A stretch of 9,159 bases of DNA from Lachnospiraceae bacterium (GTDB lineage Bacteria; Bacillota_A; Clostridia; Lachnospirales; Lachnospiraceae), in NCBI GenBank assembly GCA_017523185.1, contig JAFWXB010000371.1, positions 1 to 9,159 on the forward strand, read 5' to 3'. The notes beneath the pieces are model-generated. The model saw only the letters and a list, made by a program, of their open reading frames with translations, was not told where the DNA came from and made no database searches. Position numbers and translations under genes: made by a program. Positions 1 to 6,916 of this stretch are shown here, piece after piece (within the stretch, counting starts at the first letter, position 1; each line of letters starts with the position of its first letter).

Positions 1-2
1 AT

Positions 3-149
3 GGTATGCCGAGTGTATCGAATTATAGAAAAAAGGACGAGCAGTTGACAGAAGCAGGATGTTACTCGGTAGAGGATTTGTTTTGCTGTGGATATGCGTT
101 GTATTTTTGGCAGGCAGTACAGATTCGCTATCCGGAGTATATGAGATAA
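3..149 (+). CDS. 3' end of an unrecognised protein (partial)
   Basis: An open frame enters from the left edge and stops with TAA at 147-149, giving the last 48 residues of a protein that may begin outside the window. An ATG at 6-8 is in frame, but the sequence before it is not visible, so that start cannot be tested. The tail is rich in aromatic residues and cysteines (YSVEDLFCCGYALYFW) and ends in RYPEYMR. I do not recognise the family. It lies on the same strand as the replication gene downstream. Because the frame is short, chance is possible, but the composition looks like real protein rather than translated AT-rich spacer. Confidence 0.4.
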   Translation, partial: GMPSVSNYRKKDEQLTEAGCYSVEDLFCCGYALYFWQAVQIRYPEYMR

Positions 150-372
150 GCATATCGCAGGTATTTATTGCAAAAGTGAATTAGAAATTTAATAAATGGC
201 AGAGATACACATGAATAGTATTGAATTTAAGGCGAAAATAGTCGGTAGTTATCGATGAATTGCAGATAAAAATAGGTTAAGTGTTAATTTGTATGTTGTG
301 GAGTGAATTTGAAAAAAAGAACGGAAGTTATCGTGGGATATTGTTAAGCAATATGCAAAAAGAGGAAGTTTA
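150..372. other. Intergenic spacer, no gene seen
   Basis: This short spacer separates the left partial gene from the 3' end of the RHH gene. It contains one copy of the GAGATACAC motif (202-210), also found around the replication promoter, and a weak 6-bp inverted repeat ATATTG/CAATAT (338-343 and 349-354). No convincing ribosome-bound ORF or intrinsic terminator is visible. Confidence 0.5.
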
Positions 373-546
373 TTATTCTCCCCCTTTTTCAGTACGTTCG
401 TTTTTTAAAGTTTGAAGTCCAAGACGAATGAGTTCCAAAGTGGCAGCGGAACGACTTGGATAACGATTTTCAAAACGAAAATCTTCAATTTCTTTTAAAA
501 GTTCTTCATCAACAGTAAGACAAAATCTTGGTTTTTCTGTTGGCAT
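373..546 (-). CDS. Small ribbon-helix-helix-like (CopG/Arc-type) DNA-binding protein
   Basis: A 57-residue protein starting MPTEKPRF. Residues about 7-50 fit a ribbon-helix-helix fold: a short beta strand (PRFCLTVD), helix A (EELLKEIEDFRFEN), a turn with R-Y-P-S-R-S, and helix B (AATLELIRLGLQTL). Such proteins dimerise and bind direct or inverted repeats; on plasmids and ICEs they often repress rep or mob genes. I chose ATG 546 because GAGGTG (553-558) sits 6 bases upstream. Earlier starts at GTG 555 and ATG 552 overlap or abut that Shine-Dalgarno. The gene is divergent from repA and has its own consensus promoter (566-594). The GATACACT repeats beyond that promoter are plausible binding sites (inference). 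An antitoxin role is possible, but no toxin gene is adjacent. Confidence 0.75.
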   Translation of the reverse strand: MPTEKPRFCLTVDEELLKEIEDFRFENRYPSRSAATLELIRLGLQTLKNERTEKGGE

Positions 547-565
547 TTTCATCACCTCAATAAAT

Positions 566-594
566 ATTATACATCATGAAAGAATTGGTGTAAA
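566..594 (-). promoter_or_regulatory. Leftward sigma-70 promoter for the RHH gene
   Basis: Read on the minus strand, TTTACA (589-594) and TATAAT (566-571) are separated by exactly 17 bases. The -10 is perfect and the -35 matches 5 of 6. It lies just upstream of the GAGGTG Shine-Dalgarno, so the 5' leader would be very short. Confidence 0.7.
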
Positions 595-608
595 GAAAAA
601 GAAAATAG

Positions 609-638
609 TTGACGAGTGATGAAGTGATACACTATAAT
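609..638 (+). promoter_or_regulatory. Rightward sigma-70 promoter for the replication gene
   Basis: TTGACG (609-614) and TATAAT (633-638) are separated by 18 bases. The start of the -10 overlaps the first GATACACT half-site (626-633), so a bound regulator would block RNA polymerase. A transcript from here has a leader of roughly 250 nt before the rep start codon, long enough for control by RNA structure or an antisense RNA. A second TATAAT (755-760) directly abuts a GTGTATCTC site (761-769) but lacks a good -35. Confidence 0.65.
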
Positions 639-669
639 ACAAATAAATAAAGTGTATCAGAGATACACT
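626..669. promoter_or_regulatory. Cluster of GATACACT operator-like half-sites
   Basis: The 8-mer GATACACT occurs at 626-633, inverted (AGTGTATC) at 651-658, and again at 662-669. The last two form a perfect 8-bp dyad around the 3-base centre AGA. Related GAGATACAC copies lie at 202-210 and, inverted, at 761-769. The sites flank or overlap the rightward -10 box. The arrangement is typical of a dimeric repressor operator. The neighbouring RHH protein or the replication initiator are the obvious candidates (inference). Confidence 0.6.
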
Positions 670-893
670 TTTAAAAATAGAAGATTGTGAAGTAACTACA
701 TGGAAATGTATATGCAAAATATAAAAAATAGTAAATGCTAATTTTTTATATAAGTATAATGTGTATCTCGCCTAAGTTCATTAAGTTGGATTCAAATAAA
801 ATTGTAAAGATACTCTAATAAGAACAAGTCAATTTTACAGAAAGTAGTTAGAAGTTAAAAACAGATGAAAAATCAATGGGAAAGGGTAAAAAT

Positions 894-2666
894 ATGGGCG
901 AAACATTTAGATTTGATTATTATTATGGAATAGAGGCAGAACAGTTCTCTTTCTATCGTGTGCCGAGAATATTAATAAAGGATAAGAAATTCAAGAATTT
1001 ATCCAGCGATGCGAAATTATTGTATGGATTAATGCTTGATAGAATGGCTTTATCGATGAAGAATGGCTGGTTGGATGCAGAGAATAAAGTTTATATCTAT
1101 TATACGATGGAAAATATTATGGATGATTTGAGTTGTGCCAAAGCAACTGCTGTGAAAGTTCTTGCAGAATTAGATAGTAAAAAAGGGATTGGTTTGGTTG
1201 AGAAAAAACGACAGGGACTTGGAAGACCGGATATTATTTATGTGAAAAACTTTGCGACAGTAGAACCGACAGAACCACCTAAAAAAGAAGAAACAGATAA
1301 ATCAGAGAAATATGTATCAAATAATAGTGGTGATGTAAAGAACAGCAAATCTGATAGAATTGTACAAAAGGCAAGTGATTACAGAAAAGGTGGTAACTCA
1401 GATGTAGATGTGATAAGGGTGACCAATTACAGAAACACCGATAACTCAGATGTAGATCTTCTAATAGCAAATAGTTACAGAAATACGGATAAAGTACATA
1501 GAGATATGTCAGAAGCAAGTAGTTATGAAGATACAGATATTATGAGTGTAAGTATTTCAAACGAAGTAGAAAAAGTAGATTTATACAAATTTGAGAACAA
1601 TAATACAGAAAATTTGGAAATTGAACTTGCAGAAGTTCAAAATTTAGACTTCAAGGAATGGGAAGATTATTCGGAAGAAAAAAATTACAAAGAAACTCGT
1701 TTTGATGATTACAAATACTTTAAGGAATATAGTGAATTTCCTTTTTCTTATGAAACAAAACAGATAAAAGAACGAAAAGATGATGCATTAAGCGAATCAG
1801 AGATTGCATTTTTACGTCAGTTAGGAATCGAAAATCCACAAGAGATAGCACATGAAACAATTTCTATTCATGGACCAGAAAAAGAAACTGCTTTTATATA
1901 TTCAAGTTATGATATTCCTTATGGAAATTCAGAAATGGAATATTCCAATATGCAAAATTTAACTATGCACGAATATATGCAAGAAAACACGAATAATTTG
2001 GCTATGAAATCTTCAGAAATTCAAAATTTAGGCTTTGAAAAGTTTGATAATTACAGAAGTTCAGAAATTGAACTTCAAGAAGTTCAAAATTTAGACTTCA
2101 GGGAGTTTGAAAGACAGAATTGCAGAAGTTCAGAAGTTGAACTTCAAGAGGTCAAAGAATTGAACCCTAATTATACTAATAATAACTATACTAATAAAAG
2201 TTATACTGAGATGAATTATAACAATCCTATCTATCCTATCAATCAATCAGATAAGAGAGCAGATGGATATGATGGATTGGATGAATCTTCTGCGTATATT
2301 TCTTTGATTAAAAAGAATTTAGAGTATGACTTGTTTATGCAGGATAAAACTTGGAATGACCGAGAACTGTATGAAGAACTGTTTCAGATTGTCTGTGATG
2401 TGGTTTGTGTGAAAAGAAAGCCGGTGCGTGTATCAGGAGAAAACTATCCTTACGAGATTGTAAAATCAAAGTTTTTAAAATTAAACAGTTCCCATTTAAC
2501 ATATGTCATAGATTGTATGAGTAAAACAGTAAGCAAAATTGGAAATATCAAAGCATACATGATAACTGCGTTATATAATGCTGGCAATACGATAACTCAT
2601 TATTATCAACAAGCTGTACAACATGATATGTATGGTGGTGGATGGCAAGAAGCAGAGATAGTGTAG
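894..2666 (+). CDS. repA: Replication initiator protein (RepA_N N-terminus, DUF6017 C-terminus)
   Basis: A 590-residue initiator of the RepA_N type that would bind the element's origin and start replication. The first ~120 residues are the conserved DNA-binding region (FYRVPRILI, LSSDAKLLYGLMLDRM, then a winged-helix-like stretch ending GRPDIIYVKNF). Residues about 460-585 match the DUF6017 domain seen in Lachnospiraceae initiators (VVKSKFLKLNSSH-like stretch, IKAYMITALYNA, HDMYGGGW). The middle (~125-455) is acidic, low complexity and internally repeated, which makes this protein longer than many relatives, as I recall them. I chose ATG 894 because AAAGGG (881-886) lies 7 bases before it; ATG 876 is in frame but has no Shine-Dalgarno. 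Expression is probably driven by the 609-638 promoter and controlled at the GATACACT sites. Confidence 0.9.
   Translation: MGETFRFDYYYGIEAEQFSFYRVPRILIKDKKFKNLSSDAKLLYGLMLDRMALSMKNGWLDAENKVYIYYTMENIMDDLSCAKATAVKVLAELDSKKGIGLVEKKRQGLGRPDIIYVKNFATVEPTEPPKKEETDKSEKYVSNNSGDVKNSKSDRIVQKASDYRKGGNSDVDVIRVTNYRNTDNSDVDLLIANSYRNTDKVHRDMSEASSYEDTDIMSVSISNEVEKVDLYKFENNNTENLEIELAEVQNLDFKEWEDYSEEKNYKETRFDDYKYFKEYSEFPFSYETKQIKERKDDALSESEIAFLRQLGIENPQEIAHETISIHGPEKETAFIYSSYDIPYGNSEMEYSNMQNLTMHEYMQENTNNLAMKSSEIQNLGFEKFDNYRSSEIELQEVQNLDFREFERQNCRSSEVELQEVKELNPNYTNNNYTNKSYTEMNYNNPIYPINQSDKRADGYDGLDESSAYISLIKKNLEYDLFMQDKTWNDRELYEELFQIVCDVVCVKRKPVRVSGENYPYEIVKSKFLKLNSSHLTYVIDCMSKTVSKIGNIKAYMITALYNAGNTITHYYQQAVQHDMYGGGWQEAEIV
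1332..1571 (+). repeat. 48-bp tandem repeat inside repA (about five units)
   Basis: Units begin at 1332, 1380, 1428, 1476 and 1524, each exactly 48 bp and so 16 codons. The three middle units start TACAGA and encode Y-R-x-x-x repeats: YRKGGNSDVD, YRNTDNSDVD and YRNTDKVHRD. The first unit keeps only the SD pair in register and the last starts YEDTD. Units are diverged but in perfect phase. In RepA_N plasmids such as pSK41 and pAD1 the origin lies within the rep coding sequence as repeats, so these may act as DNA sites as well as coding sequence (inference). Confidence 0.65.
1617..2145 (+). repeat. Second repA-internal repeat family with GAAGTTC/GAACTTC motifs
   Basis: The coding motif SEIELQEVQNLDF recurs in diverged form, starting near 1617, 1935, 2010, 2058 and 2127. 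The 2058 and 2127 copies are 69 bp apart; the 2010 copy lacks 15 bp in frame. At DNA level these copies concentrate GAAGTTC and its complement: GAACTTG 1623, GAAGTTC 1632, GAAGTTC 2056, GAACTTC 2070, GAAGTTC 2079, GAAGTTC 2125, GAAGTTG 2133 and GAACTTC 2139. The 16-mer at 2070-2085 is a dyad (GAACTTC, AA, GAAGTTC). They may be iterons of an origin embedded in repA. Confidence 0.55.
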
Positions 2667-2746
2667 GATTTTGTTTATATTTTCTGAAGATAACCAAAGA
2701 ACGTATGATTATTTTAAGGAATTGCTATAGCATAGTGAAAAATTGG

Positions 2747-2774
2747 TTTACAAAATGTAGTATAGTAGTATAAG
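2747..2774 (+). promoter_or_regulatory. Possible promoter for the 33-codon ORF
   Basis: TTTACA (2747-2752) and TATAAG (2769-2774) are spaced by 16 bases. Both are one base from consensus, but the DNA is AT-rich and chance matches are likely. It would give a leader of about 35 nt before the ATG at 2816. Confidence 0.3.
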
Positions 2775-2815
2775 TTTTAGAGTGAGAGTATCTCTTGAAC
2801 AGGGGAGAATGAAAA

Positions 2816-2917
2816 ATGAATAGACAGAACTGGTTTTATAAAAGAAAAGAGAAGCCAGATTGCTCCAACTTCTCCAAGTATGTGTCTGCCAACACATATT
2901 ATAATTCGCAAATATAA
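2816..2917 (+). CDS. Possible 33-residue small protein, unrecognised
   Basis: A short ORF starting MNRQNWFYKRKEKPDC and ending NTYYNSQI. The support is a strong Shine-Dalgarno, AGGGGAG (2801-2807), 8 bases before the ATG, and a plausible promoter upstream. The N-terminal half is basic. A 7-bp hairpin (arms 2879-2885 and 2892-2898) lies within the 3' part of the frame. It resembles no family I know. It could instead be a leader peptide or a chance ORF in spacer DNA. Confidence 0.25.
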   Translation: MNRQNWFYKRKEKPDCSNFSKYVSANTYYNSQI

Positions 2918-3464
2918 TATACTATAAACAGATAAGTTATGCAAGATTTTAACAGAAATCAAACGATAAATGTATAAATTTAAAAATATACAAAAATTCA
3001 TAGATGTAATTATGCAATATTGCTAAAACATAACATTTAAAACTGAGAATAAATACTTATAATCACACTTTTTTGTTGAGTATCAACAAAATTAATTTTA
3101 TTATTTCAGAACCATAAAAAGATAGTATAGAGTTTGTCAAAATACAAGTATTGTATCATAATGCTGAAAATAAGAGAGATTTATTGTTTATCATTGAAAA
3201 ATCAGATTCTAATTTATTTCCAGAATTATAGAAATGAGTGCATTGGTAAGTAATTATAGGTATTCTGTATTTTTAACAACATATAGACCCTATTAGATAG
3301 TGTTGTTATTAAGGCAGGCAATAAGTGTGATGATTTATTGATAAATGAAAAGAAAAAGTAGGCATATCTGATAGGAGCAAAAGGAAAAACTGAAAGGAAA
3401 GCAGGGGAGATAAATAATAAACATCAAAATATTGTATACGGAAAAAATATATTTTATAAACAAA
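2918..3464. other. Long AT-rich spacer without a recognisable gene
   Basis: No ORF with both a ribosome binding site and protein-like composition is visible on either strand. The antisense frame crossing 2777-3001 has no convincing Shine-Dalgarno and a composition dictated by AT-rich DNA. The only clear structure is the dyad at 3071-3091. The stretch may be decayed coding sequence or a regulatory spacer. Confidence 0.45.
3071..3091. repeat. Perfect 9-bp inverted repeat
   Basis: TTTTGTTGA (3071-3079) and TCAACAAAA (3083-3091) are exact complements around the 3-base centre GTA. It could be a small hairpin ending a rightward transcript, since the sequence after it is T-rich (TTAATTTTATT), or a dimer-binding operator. 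The 3-base loop favours a DNA-binding dyad slightly. Confidence 0.4.
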
Positions 3465-3493
3465 TTGAAAATATTTGTGGAATAGGGTATATT
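3465..3493 (+). promoter_or_regulatory. Probable promoter for the AlbA_2-domain gene
   Basis: TTGAAA (3465-3470) and TATATT (3488-3493) are exactly 17 bases apart, each one mismatch from consensus. The start site would fall near 3500, about 50 nt before the start codon. A weaker overlapping alternative is TTGTAT (3432-3437) with TATAAA (3455-3460), also 17 apart. Confidence 0.5.
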
Positions 3494-3550
3494 AAAAGAC
3501 GGAATTTATGAAAGTATATGATAAAATAGAGCATATAAAAAGAGGTGTTT

Positions 3551-5074
3551 ATGGCGAAAATAGTTGCTCCTAAATTTTCAACAATAGAAGAATTAAAAGA
3601 ATGGCTGAAGAATGTTCACGAAAAATATTATATTGAAATGAAAGCTGCTTCCGAACTGCCAAATGCATTTTGGGAAAGTTATTCATCATTTTGTAATACT
3701 TCGGGTGGATGGATTATTTTGGGTGTAGCTGAGGACAAACCTTATAATATTATAAAGGGTGTTGCTAATGTTTCAAAAGCACAGATTAGTTTATGGGATC
3801 AACTGTCTAATCCGAATAAGGTGAGTTTTCGAAATGTAGATAATGCAGATGTCAGCGTTCATAAAATTGATGGTATGGATGTCATGATTGTTTATGTAAA
3901 AGAAGCACCGGAAAATATGAAACCTGTATATGTAGGTGGAAAAAGAGAAAATACATATATCCGAACTGGAGATGGAGACAGAATGGCAACAAAGCAGGAA
4001 ATAGAAGCATTTGAACGCAATGCACAGACAGGACATGATAGTCTGCCGGCAGAACATTTTACAATGAACGATTTGGATTTAGATTCTGTTATAACATATA
4101 AAGAAAAAGTTAGTAAACGATATCCAAAGAAAAAATATATTGAAATGAGCCATCAGGATTTTCTAACGGAAATTGGTGCTTGTTATATAGACAGAAGTTC
4201 TGGAGAACTAAAAGTTAGGAGAGGAACATTGTTATTCTTGGGAAAATGCAATTCCATTAAGGAATTATATCCACAGTATCATTTGGATTATTTTAATCGT
4301 CAGGGAAATAATCCACGATGGACAGATCGTGTGACAGATGATGAACCGGGCGATTATGAAATGAATTTGTTTAATTTTTACACGATTGTATATGAAAAAT
4401 TGAAATCATTGTTGATGGATGGTTTCAATTTGGATGAAGGACAGATTCGTTTGCCGATATCAGATTTTGATGAAACATTAAGGGAAGGATTGGTAAATTG
4501 TCTTGCACATGCAGATTATATACAGGCATATCCTTCCACGAAAATAGAGGTGTTTGACGGATGGTTCCGATTCCAAAATCCGGGGAAAATGCTGGTTTCC
4601 ACGCATCAGTTCCGTGTTGGTGGAGATTCCAGACCAAGAAATGAAATTATCATGAAAATGTTCCGTTTGCTCGGTGTATCGGAAAGGCAAGGATTTGGTG
4701 GTCCGTTAATCTATAAAACAGCATTATCTAATGACTTTAAAAGTCCGGAAGTATTTACAGACATAGAAAGAACAGAACTGCGAATATGGAATATTGATTT
4801 GGCTGATTCTTATCCGGAATTGGGGGAAGAAGAAAAGCTAGTATTACGTTATATTGTAAAACAGGCAGAACCACTTTCTATCAATCAAATACGTGCAAAA
4901 ATAGAAGTTTCTGAATATAAAATGAGAAAAATTATTACTGTTTTAGAAGAAAAAAATATAATTCATAAAATTGGAAATGGTTCTTCAACAAAATATGAAA
5001 TCGTGAAAGAAAGTACCGAATTTTTAACGCAGATGCAGATGGAATTAGAGAACCTGAAAATGCAGAACCAGTAA
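3551..5074 (+). CDS. Schlafen AlbA_2-domain / ATP-binding / winged-helix protein
   Basis: A 507-residue protein of the COG2865-like group, often annotated as a RecG-related helicase, a putative transcriptional regulator or an ATP-binding protein. Residues about 25-150 form the AlbA_2 (Schlafen-type) nucleic-acid-binding domain with the core IEMKAA, FCNTSGGWIILGVAED and YIRTGDGDRMA. Residues about 305-395 match the HATPase_c_4 region: LREGLVNCLAHADY (310-323, with E312, N316 and H320 like a GHKL N-box), FQNPGK (341-346) and ERQGFGG (378-384). Residues about 425-485 look like a winged helix (INQIRAKIEVSEYKMRKIITVLEE). ATG 3551 is preferred; AGAGGTG (3541-3547) is its Shine-Dalgarno and overlaps the in-frame GTG at 3545. 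It stands alone as cargo. Family members are variously linked to regulation and phage defence; its role here is unknown. Confidence 0.85.
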   Translation: MAKIVAPKFSTIEELKEWLKNVHEKYYIEMKAASELPNAFWESYSSFCNTSGGWIILGVAEDKPYNIIKGVANVSKAQISLWDQLSNPNKVSFRNVDNADVSVHKIDGMDVMIVYVKEAPENMKPVYVGGKRENTYIRTGDGDRMATKQEIEAFERNAQTGHDSLPAEHFTMNDLDLDSVITYKEKVSKRYPKKKYIEMSHQDFLTEIGACYIDRSSGELKVRRGTLLFLGKCNSIKELYPQYHLDYFNRQGNNPRWTDRVTDDEPGDYEMNLFNFYTIVYEKLKSLLMDGFNLDEGQIRLPISDFDETLREGLVNCLAHADYIQAYPSTKIEVFDGWFRFQNPGKMLVSTHQFRVGGDSRPRNEIIMKMFRLLGVSERQGFGGPLIYKTALSNDFKSPEVFTDIERTELRIWNIDLADSYPELGEEEKLVLRYIVKQAEPLSINQIRAKIEVSEYKMRKIITVLEEKNIIHKIGNGSSTKYEIVKESTEFLTQMQMELENLKMQNQ

Positions 5075-5080
5075 TAAAAA

Positions 5081-5185
5081 TCTCGTGGCAATCTCGTGAA
5101 AATCTCGTGAAAATCAAATTTTAAATCGAAAAAACCTTGAAAAATCAAGGTTTGTAAGCCTAAAAAATCTCGTGATGATCTCGTG
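5081..5185 (+). repeat. 11-bp phased TCTCGTG direct repeats
   Basis: TCTCGTG occurs at 5081, 5092, 5103, 5168 and 5179. Spacing within each cluster is exactly 11 bp, and most copies read AATCTCGTGA. A sixth copy is at 5519-5525, touching the palindrome at 5504-5522. I find none elsewhere on this strand. One helical-turn spacing suggests cooperative protein binding on one DNA face. An alternative is decay of a repetitive coding tail: in a 12-bp unit the same sequence would encode K-S-R-E, and the first copy follows two in-frame stops right after the AlbA_2 gene. Confidence 0.6.
5129..5153 (-). terminator. Leftward intrinsic terminator
   Basis: A perfect 9-bp stem (5132-5140 with 5145-5153) has a 4-base loop. 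Read leftward, it ends in a run of six U (complement of A5129-5134), as expected for an intrinsic terminator. It probably ends the mob transcript, about 400 nt past the relaxase stop codon. Rightward there is no U-run, so it does not clearly end the AlbA_2 gene transcript. Confidence 0.55.
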
Positions 5186-5383
5186 AAAATTTCGAAAATA
5201 ATTTAAATTAAGTATGATTGGAATTTTTTGAAGAAATTCTGAGCATATTTTAGGTTAAAGAATATATGTATTATTTTTTTTGCTACGATTTGAAAGATTG
5301 TTCCTGCCAAATGTATTTTTAAAAATTTTTTAATTATCTGCGTATCTGACAGCATTTTTTTAGGAGCAATGTTGATTTTTTTG

Positions 5384-5420
5384 AAATATTCCACAGAATG
5401 ACAAGTTCTGTGGAATATTT
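5384..5420. terminator. Strong 15-bp hairpin between convergent genes
   Basis: AAATATTCCACAGAA (5384-5398) and its exact complement (5406-5420) enclose a 7-base loop. It lies where the rightward AlbA_2 gene and the leftward mob genes converge. The U-run after the stem is weak on both strands, so it may be a bidirectional terminator or an RNA-stabilising hairpin rather than a textbook terminator. Confidence 0.5.
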
Positions 5421-5503
5421 GTATTAGTGATGTATGAGAGTATAATAGCATTTTGAATAATCGGTTATCGGTTTTTAAACTTTATTTTCAGTATGGTAAT
5501 TAT

Positions 5504-5522
5504 GAGAATGTGCCACATTCTC
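5504..5522. promoter_or_regulatory. 19-bp palindrome next to the relaxase 3' end
   Basis: GAGAATGTG and CACATTCTC are perfect 9-bp complements around a single central base. The one-base centre favours a DNA-binding dyad over an RNA hairpin, though an 8-bp stem with a 3-base loop is possible. It overlaps a TCTCGTG copy (5519-5525). Confidence 0.45.
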
Positions 5523-5551
5523 GTGTTTGTCATTTGTGGTAATCTTTTTGA

Positions 5552-6916
5552 TTAAAGTATATGTTCATGATTTGTCTTTTTCTGTTTTTCAATAATTTGT
5601 TCTTGTGAAAGATATTTTTGTAGCTGTGTTAATTGTTTGCGTAATTCCTTACTTTCGTTTTCAGACGTTTTATAAGTAGCAGAAAGTTCTTTTTTCTTTG
5701 TTTCTAATTCTTGATATTCTGCTTTCCATTTATTCACATTTAAAGATTTTAAATTTACGTTCATCTGCTCTAACATTCGTTTTGCTCCACCAAATAAAAG
5801 AAGTTGGCTTTCATGTTTGCGAAAATAAGTATCCGGATGTTTTGCTTTTTTATAAGCTGAATAATAGGAAAGATTGCTTTTGTATTGTTCCCCATATTTA
5901 ATGAGTTCTGCTAATACTTTCATTCGTTTTTCTAATGTTAAAAGGTTCTTTTTGGCAGAATTGGAAGCTTCTAAAGTAATAGCGAGCTTTTGTTCTAATT
6001 CTGTAATGGAGTGAGCTTCGTTATAGAGTGCAGAGGCAGTTTTTAAATTCTGTATGGTAGCCCATCGCTTTAATCCAGGACTGTTTGTAAATTTTTCATC
6101 ATTTATATCAATGAATTGTTTGGAATTTTGTTTTTTTAAATGGATAGTAGACCTGTGTTCTAAACCAGAGTTGATACGTTCTTGTATGCGTTCTTTTGTG
6201 TATTCTTTTCCTAACGATTTTGCACTTCCACGCACAAATCGTTCTTTGTTTAATGGACGAAAAGAGATATATTTGCTTGCATTTTCTTCAAAAGTTTCGC
6301 CTTTGATTTCATATCCTTTTGCTTTTAATAAAAGTAAAAATTCATCATAGTCCGAAGCCGATTGAATGGCTTGGTTAATGTCTTTTCGTATCTGTGTTTT
6401 CCAAGAAGTTCCGTTTTTCTCTGCAAGCCATTCGTTGTATTTTTTACTACGATTTCCAGAAGGAACAATAACAGAAAGATTGTGTTCTTTGCATAATTCA
6501 TCACTTAATTTTCGGATGCGATAATAAGTCTGTTTACAATCGTGGTATTTATCAAATTTGATGTGGTCGGCTGCACAAAAAATGATGTGGTTGTGCGTGT
6601 GATTTTTGTCTATATGCGTGGCAAGAACATACGCATATTTTCCTTCCAAAACTCGGTCTGCAAGTTCTTTTCCAATTTGATGTGCTTCTTCAAAACTCAC
6701 TTCTCCCGGAGCAAAAGCCTGTATCAAATGATAGGCTTTGTTAGGAGCATTTTCCCTGCAATGGTCGAGGGTATATTTAAAGTCAAGTGCTGCAGTTTCC
6801 GGAGCACAAGCATACGCAGAAATGAAAATTTTATTATCTGTTTTTTCGGGATTGCAGATGTAGTCTATCGATTTACCAACGGTTGTTTTGATAGCATGGA
6901 TTTTTGTGTATGCCAT
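5552..6916 (-). CDS. Relaxase / mobilization nuclease (MOBP-type, VirD2-like)
   Basis: A 454-residue relaxase that would nick oriT, bind the 5' end through a tyrosine and pilot the strand during transfer. The N-terminal ~250 residues are the relaxase domain: start MAYTKIHAIKTTV, candidate catalytic Y19 (SIDYICNP), and the HUH metal-binding motif HIDKNHTHNH with H106, H108 and H110. DCKQTYYRIRKLSDELC and ASKYISFRPLNKERFVRG are typical of the Clostridia branch. Residues about 285-450 are charged and helical, likely coiled coil. ATG 6916 lies inside mobC in another frame. No good Shine-Dalgarno sits at normal spacing; AAAGGAG lies 14 bases or so upstream, so translation is probably coupled to mobC. 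The length is normal and the active site looks intact. No coupling protein is visible. Confidence 0.92.
   Translation of the reverse strand: MAYTKIHAIKTTVGKSIDYICNPEKTDNKIFISAYACAPETAALDFKYTLDHCRENAPNKAYHLIQAFAPGEVSFEEAHQIGKELADRVLEGKYAYVLATHIDKNHTHNHIIFCAADHIKFDKYHDCKQTYYRIRKLSDELCKEHNLSVIVPSGNRSKKYNEWLAEKNGTSWKTQIRKDINQAIQSASDYDEFLLLLKAKGYEIKGETFEENASKYISFRPLNKERFVRGSAKSLGKEYTKERIQERINSGLEHRSTIHLKKQNSKQFIDINDEKFTNSPGLKRWATIQNLKTASALYNEAHSITELEQKLAITLEASNSAKKNLLTLEKRMKVLAELIKYGEQYKSNLSYYSAYKKAKHPDTYFRKHESQLLLFGGAKRMLEQMNVNLKSLNVNKWKAEYQELETKKKELSATYKTSENESKELRKQLTQLQKYLSQEQIIEKQKKTNHEHIL

Noticed and set aside
547..555. GTG 555 and ATG 552 starts for the RHH gene
   Set aside because: Both overlap or abut the GAGGTG ribosome site, which is properly spaced for ATG 546.
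876..893. Upstream in-frame ATG for repA
   Set aside because: No Shine-Dalgarno precedes it, while ATG 894 has AAAGGG at 7 bases.
1332..1571. CRISPR array
   Set aside because: The 48-bp repeats are contiguous, diverged and in coding phase, with no spacers and no cas genes nearby.
2777..3001. 74-codon leftward ORF downstream of repA
   Set aside because: No ribosome binding site, composition typical of AT-rich spacer, and it lies antisense to a better supported small ORF.
5203..5451. 82-codon leftward ORF in the convergent spacer
   Set aside because: It crosses the 15-bp hairpin, has no convincing ribosome site, and has the Ile/Phe/Lys-rich composition of translated AT-rich spacer.
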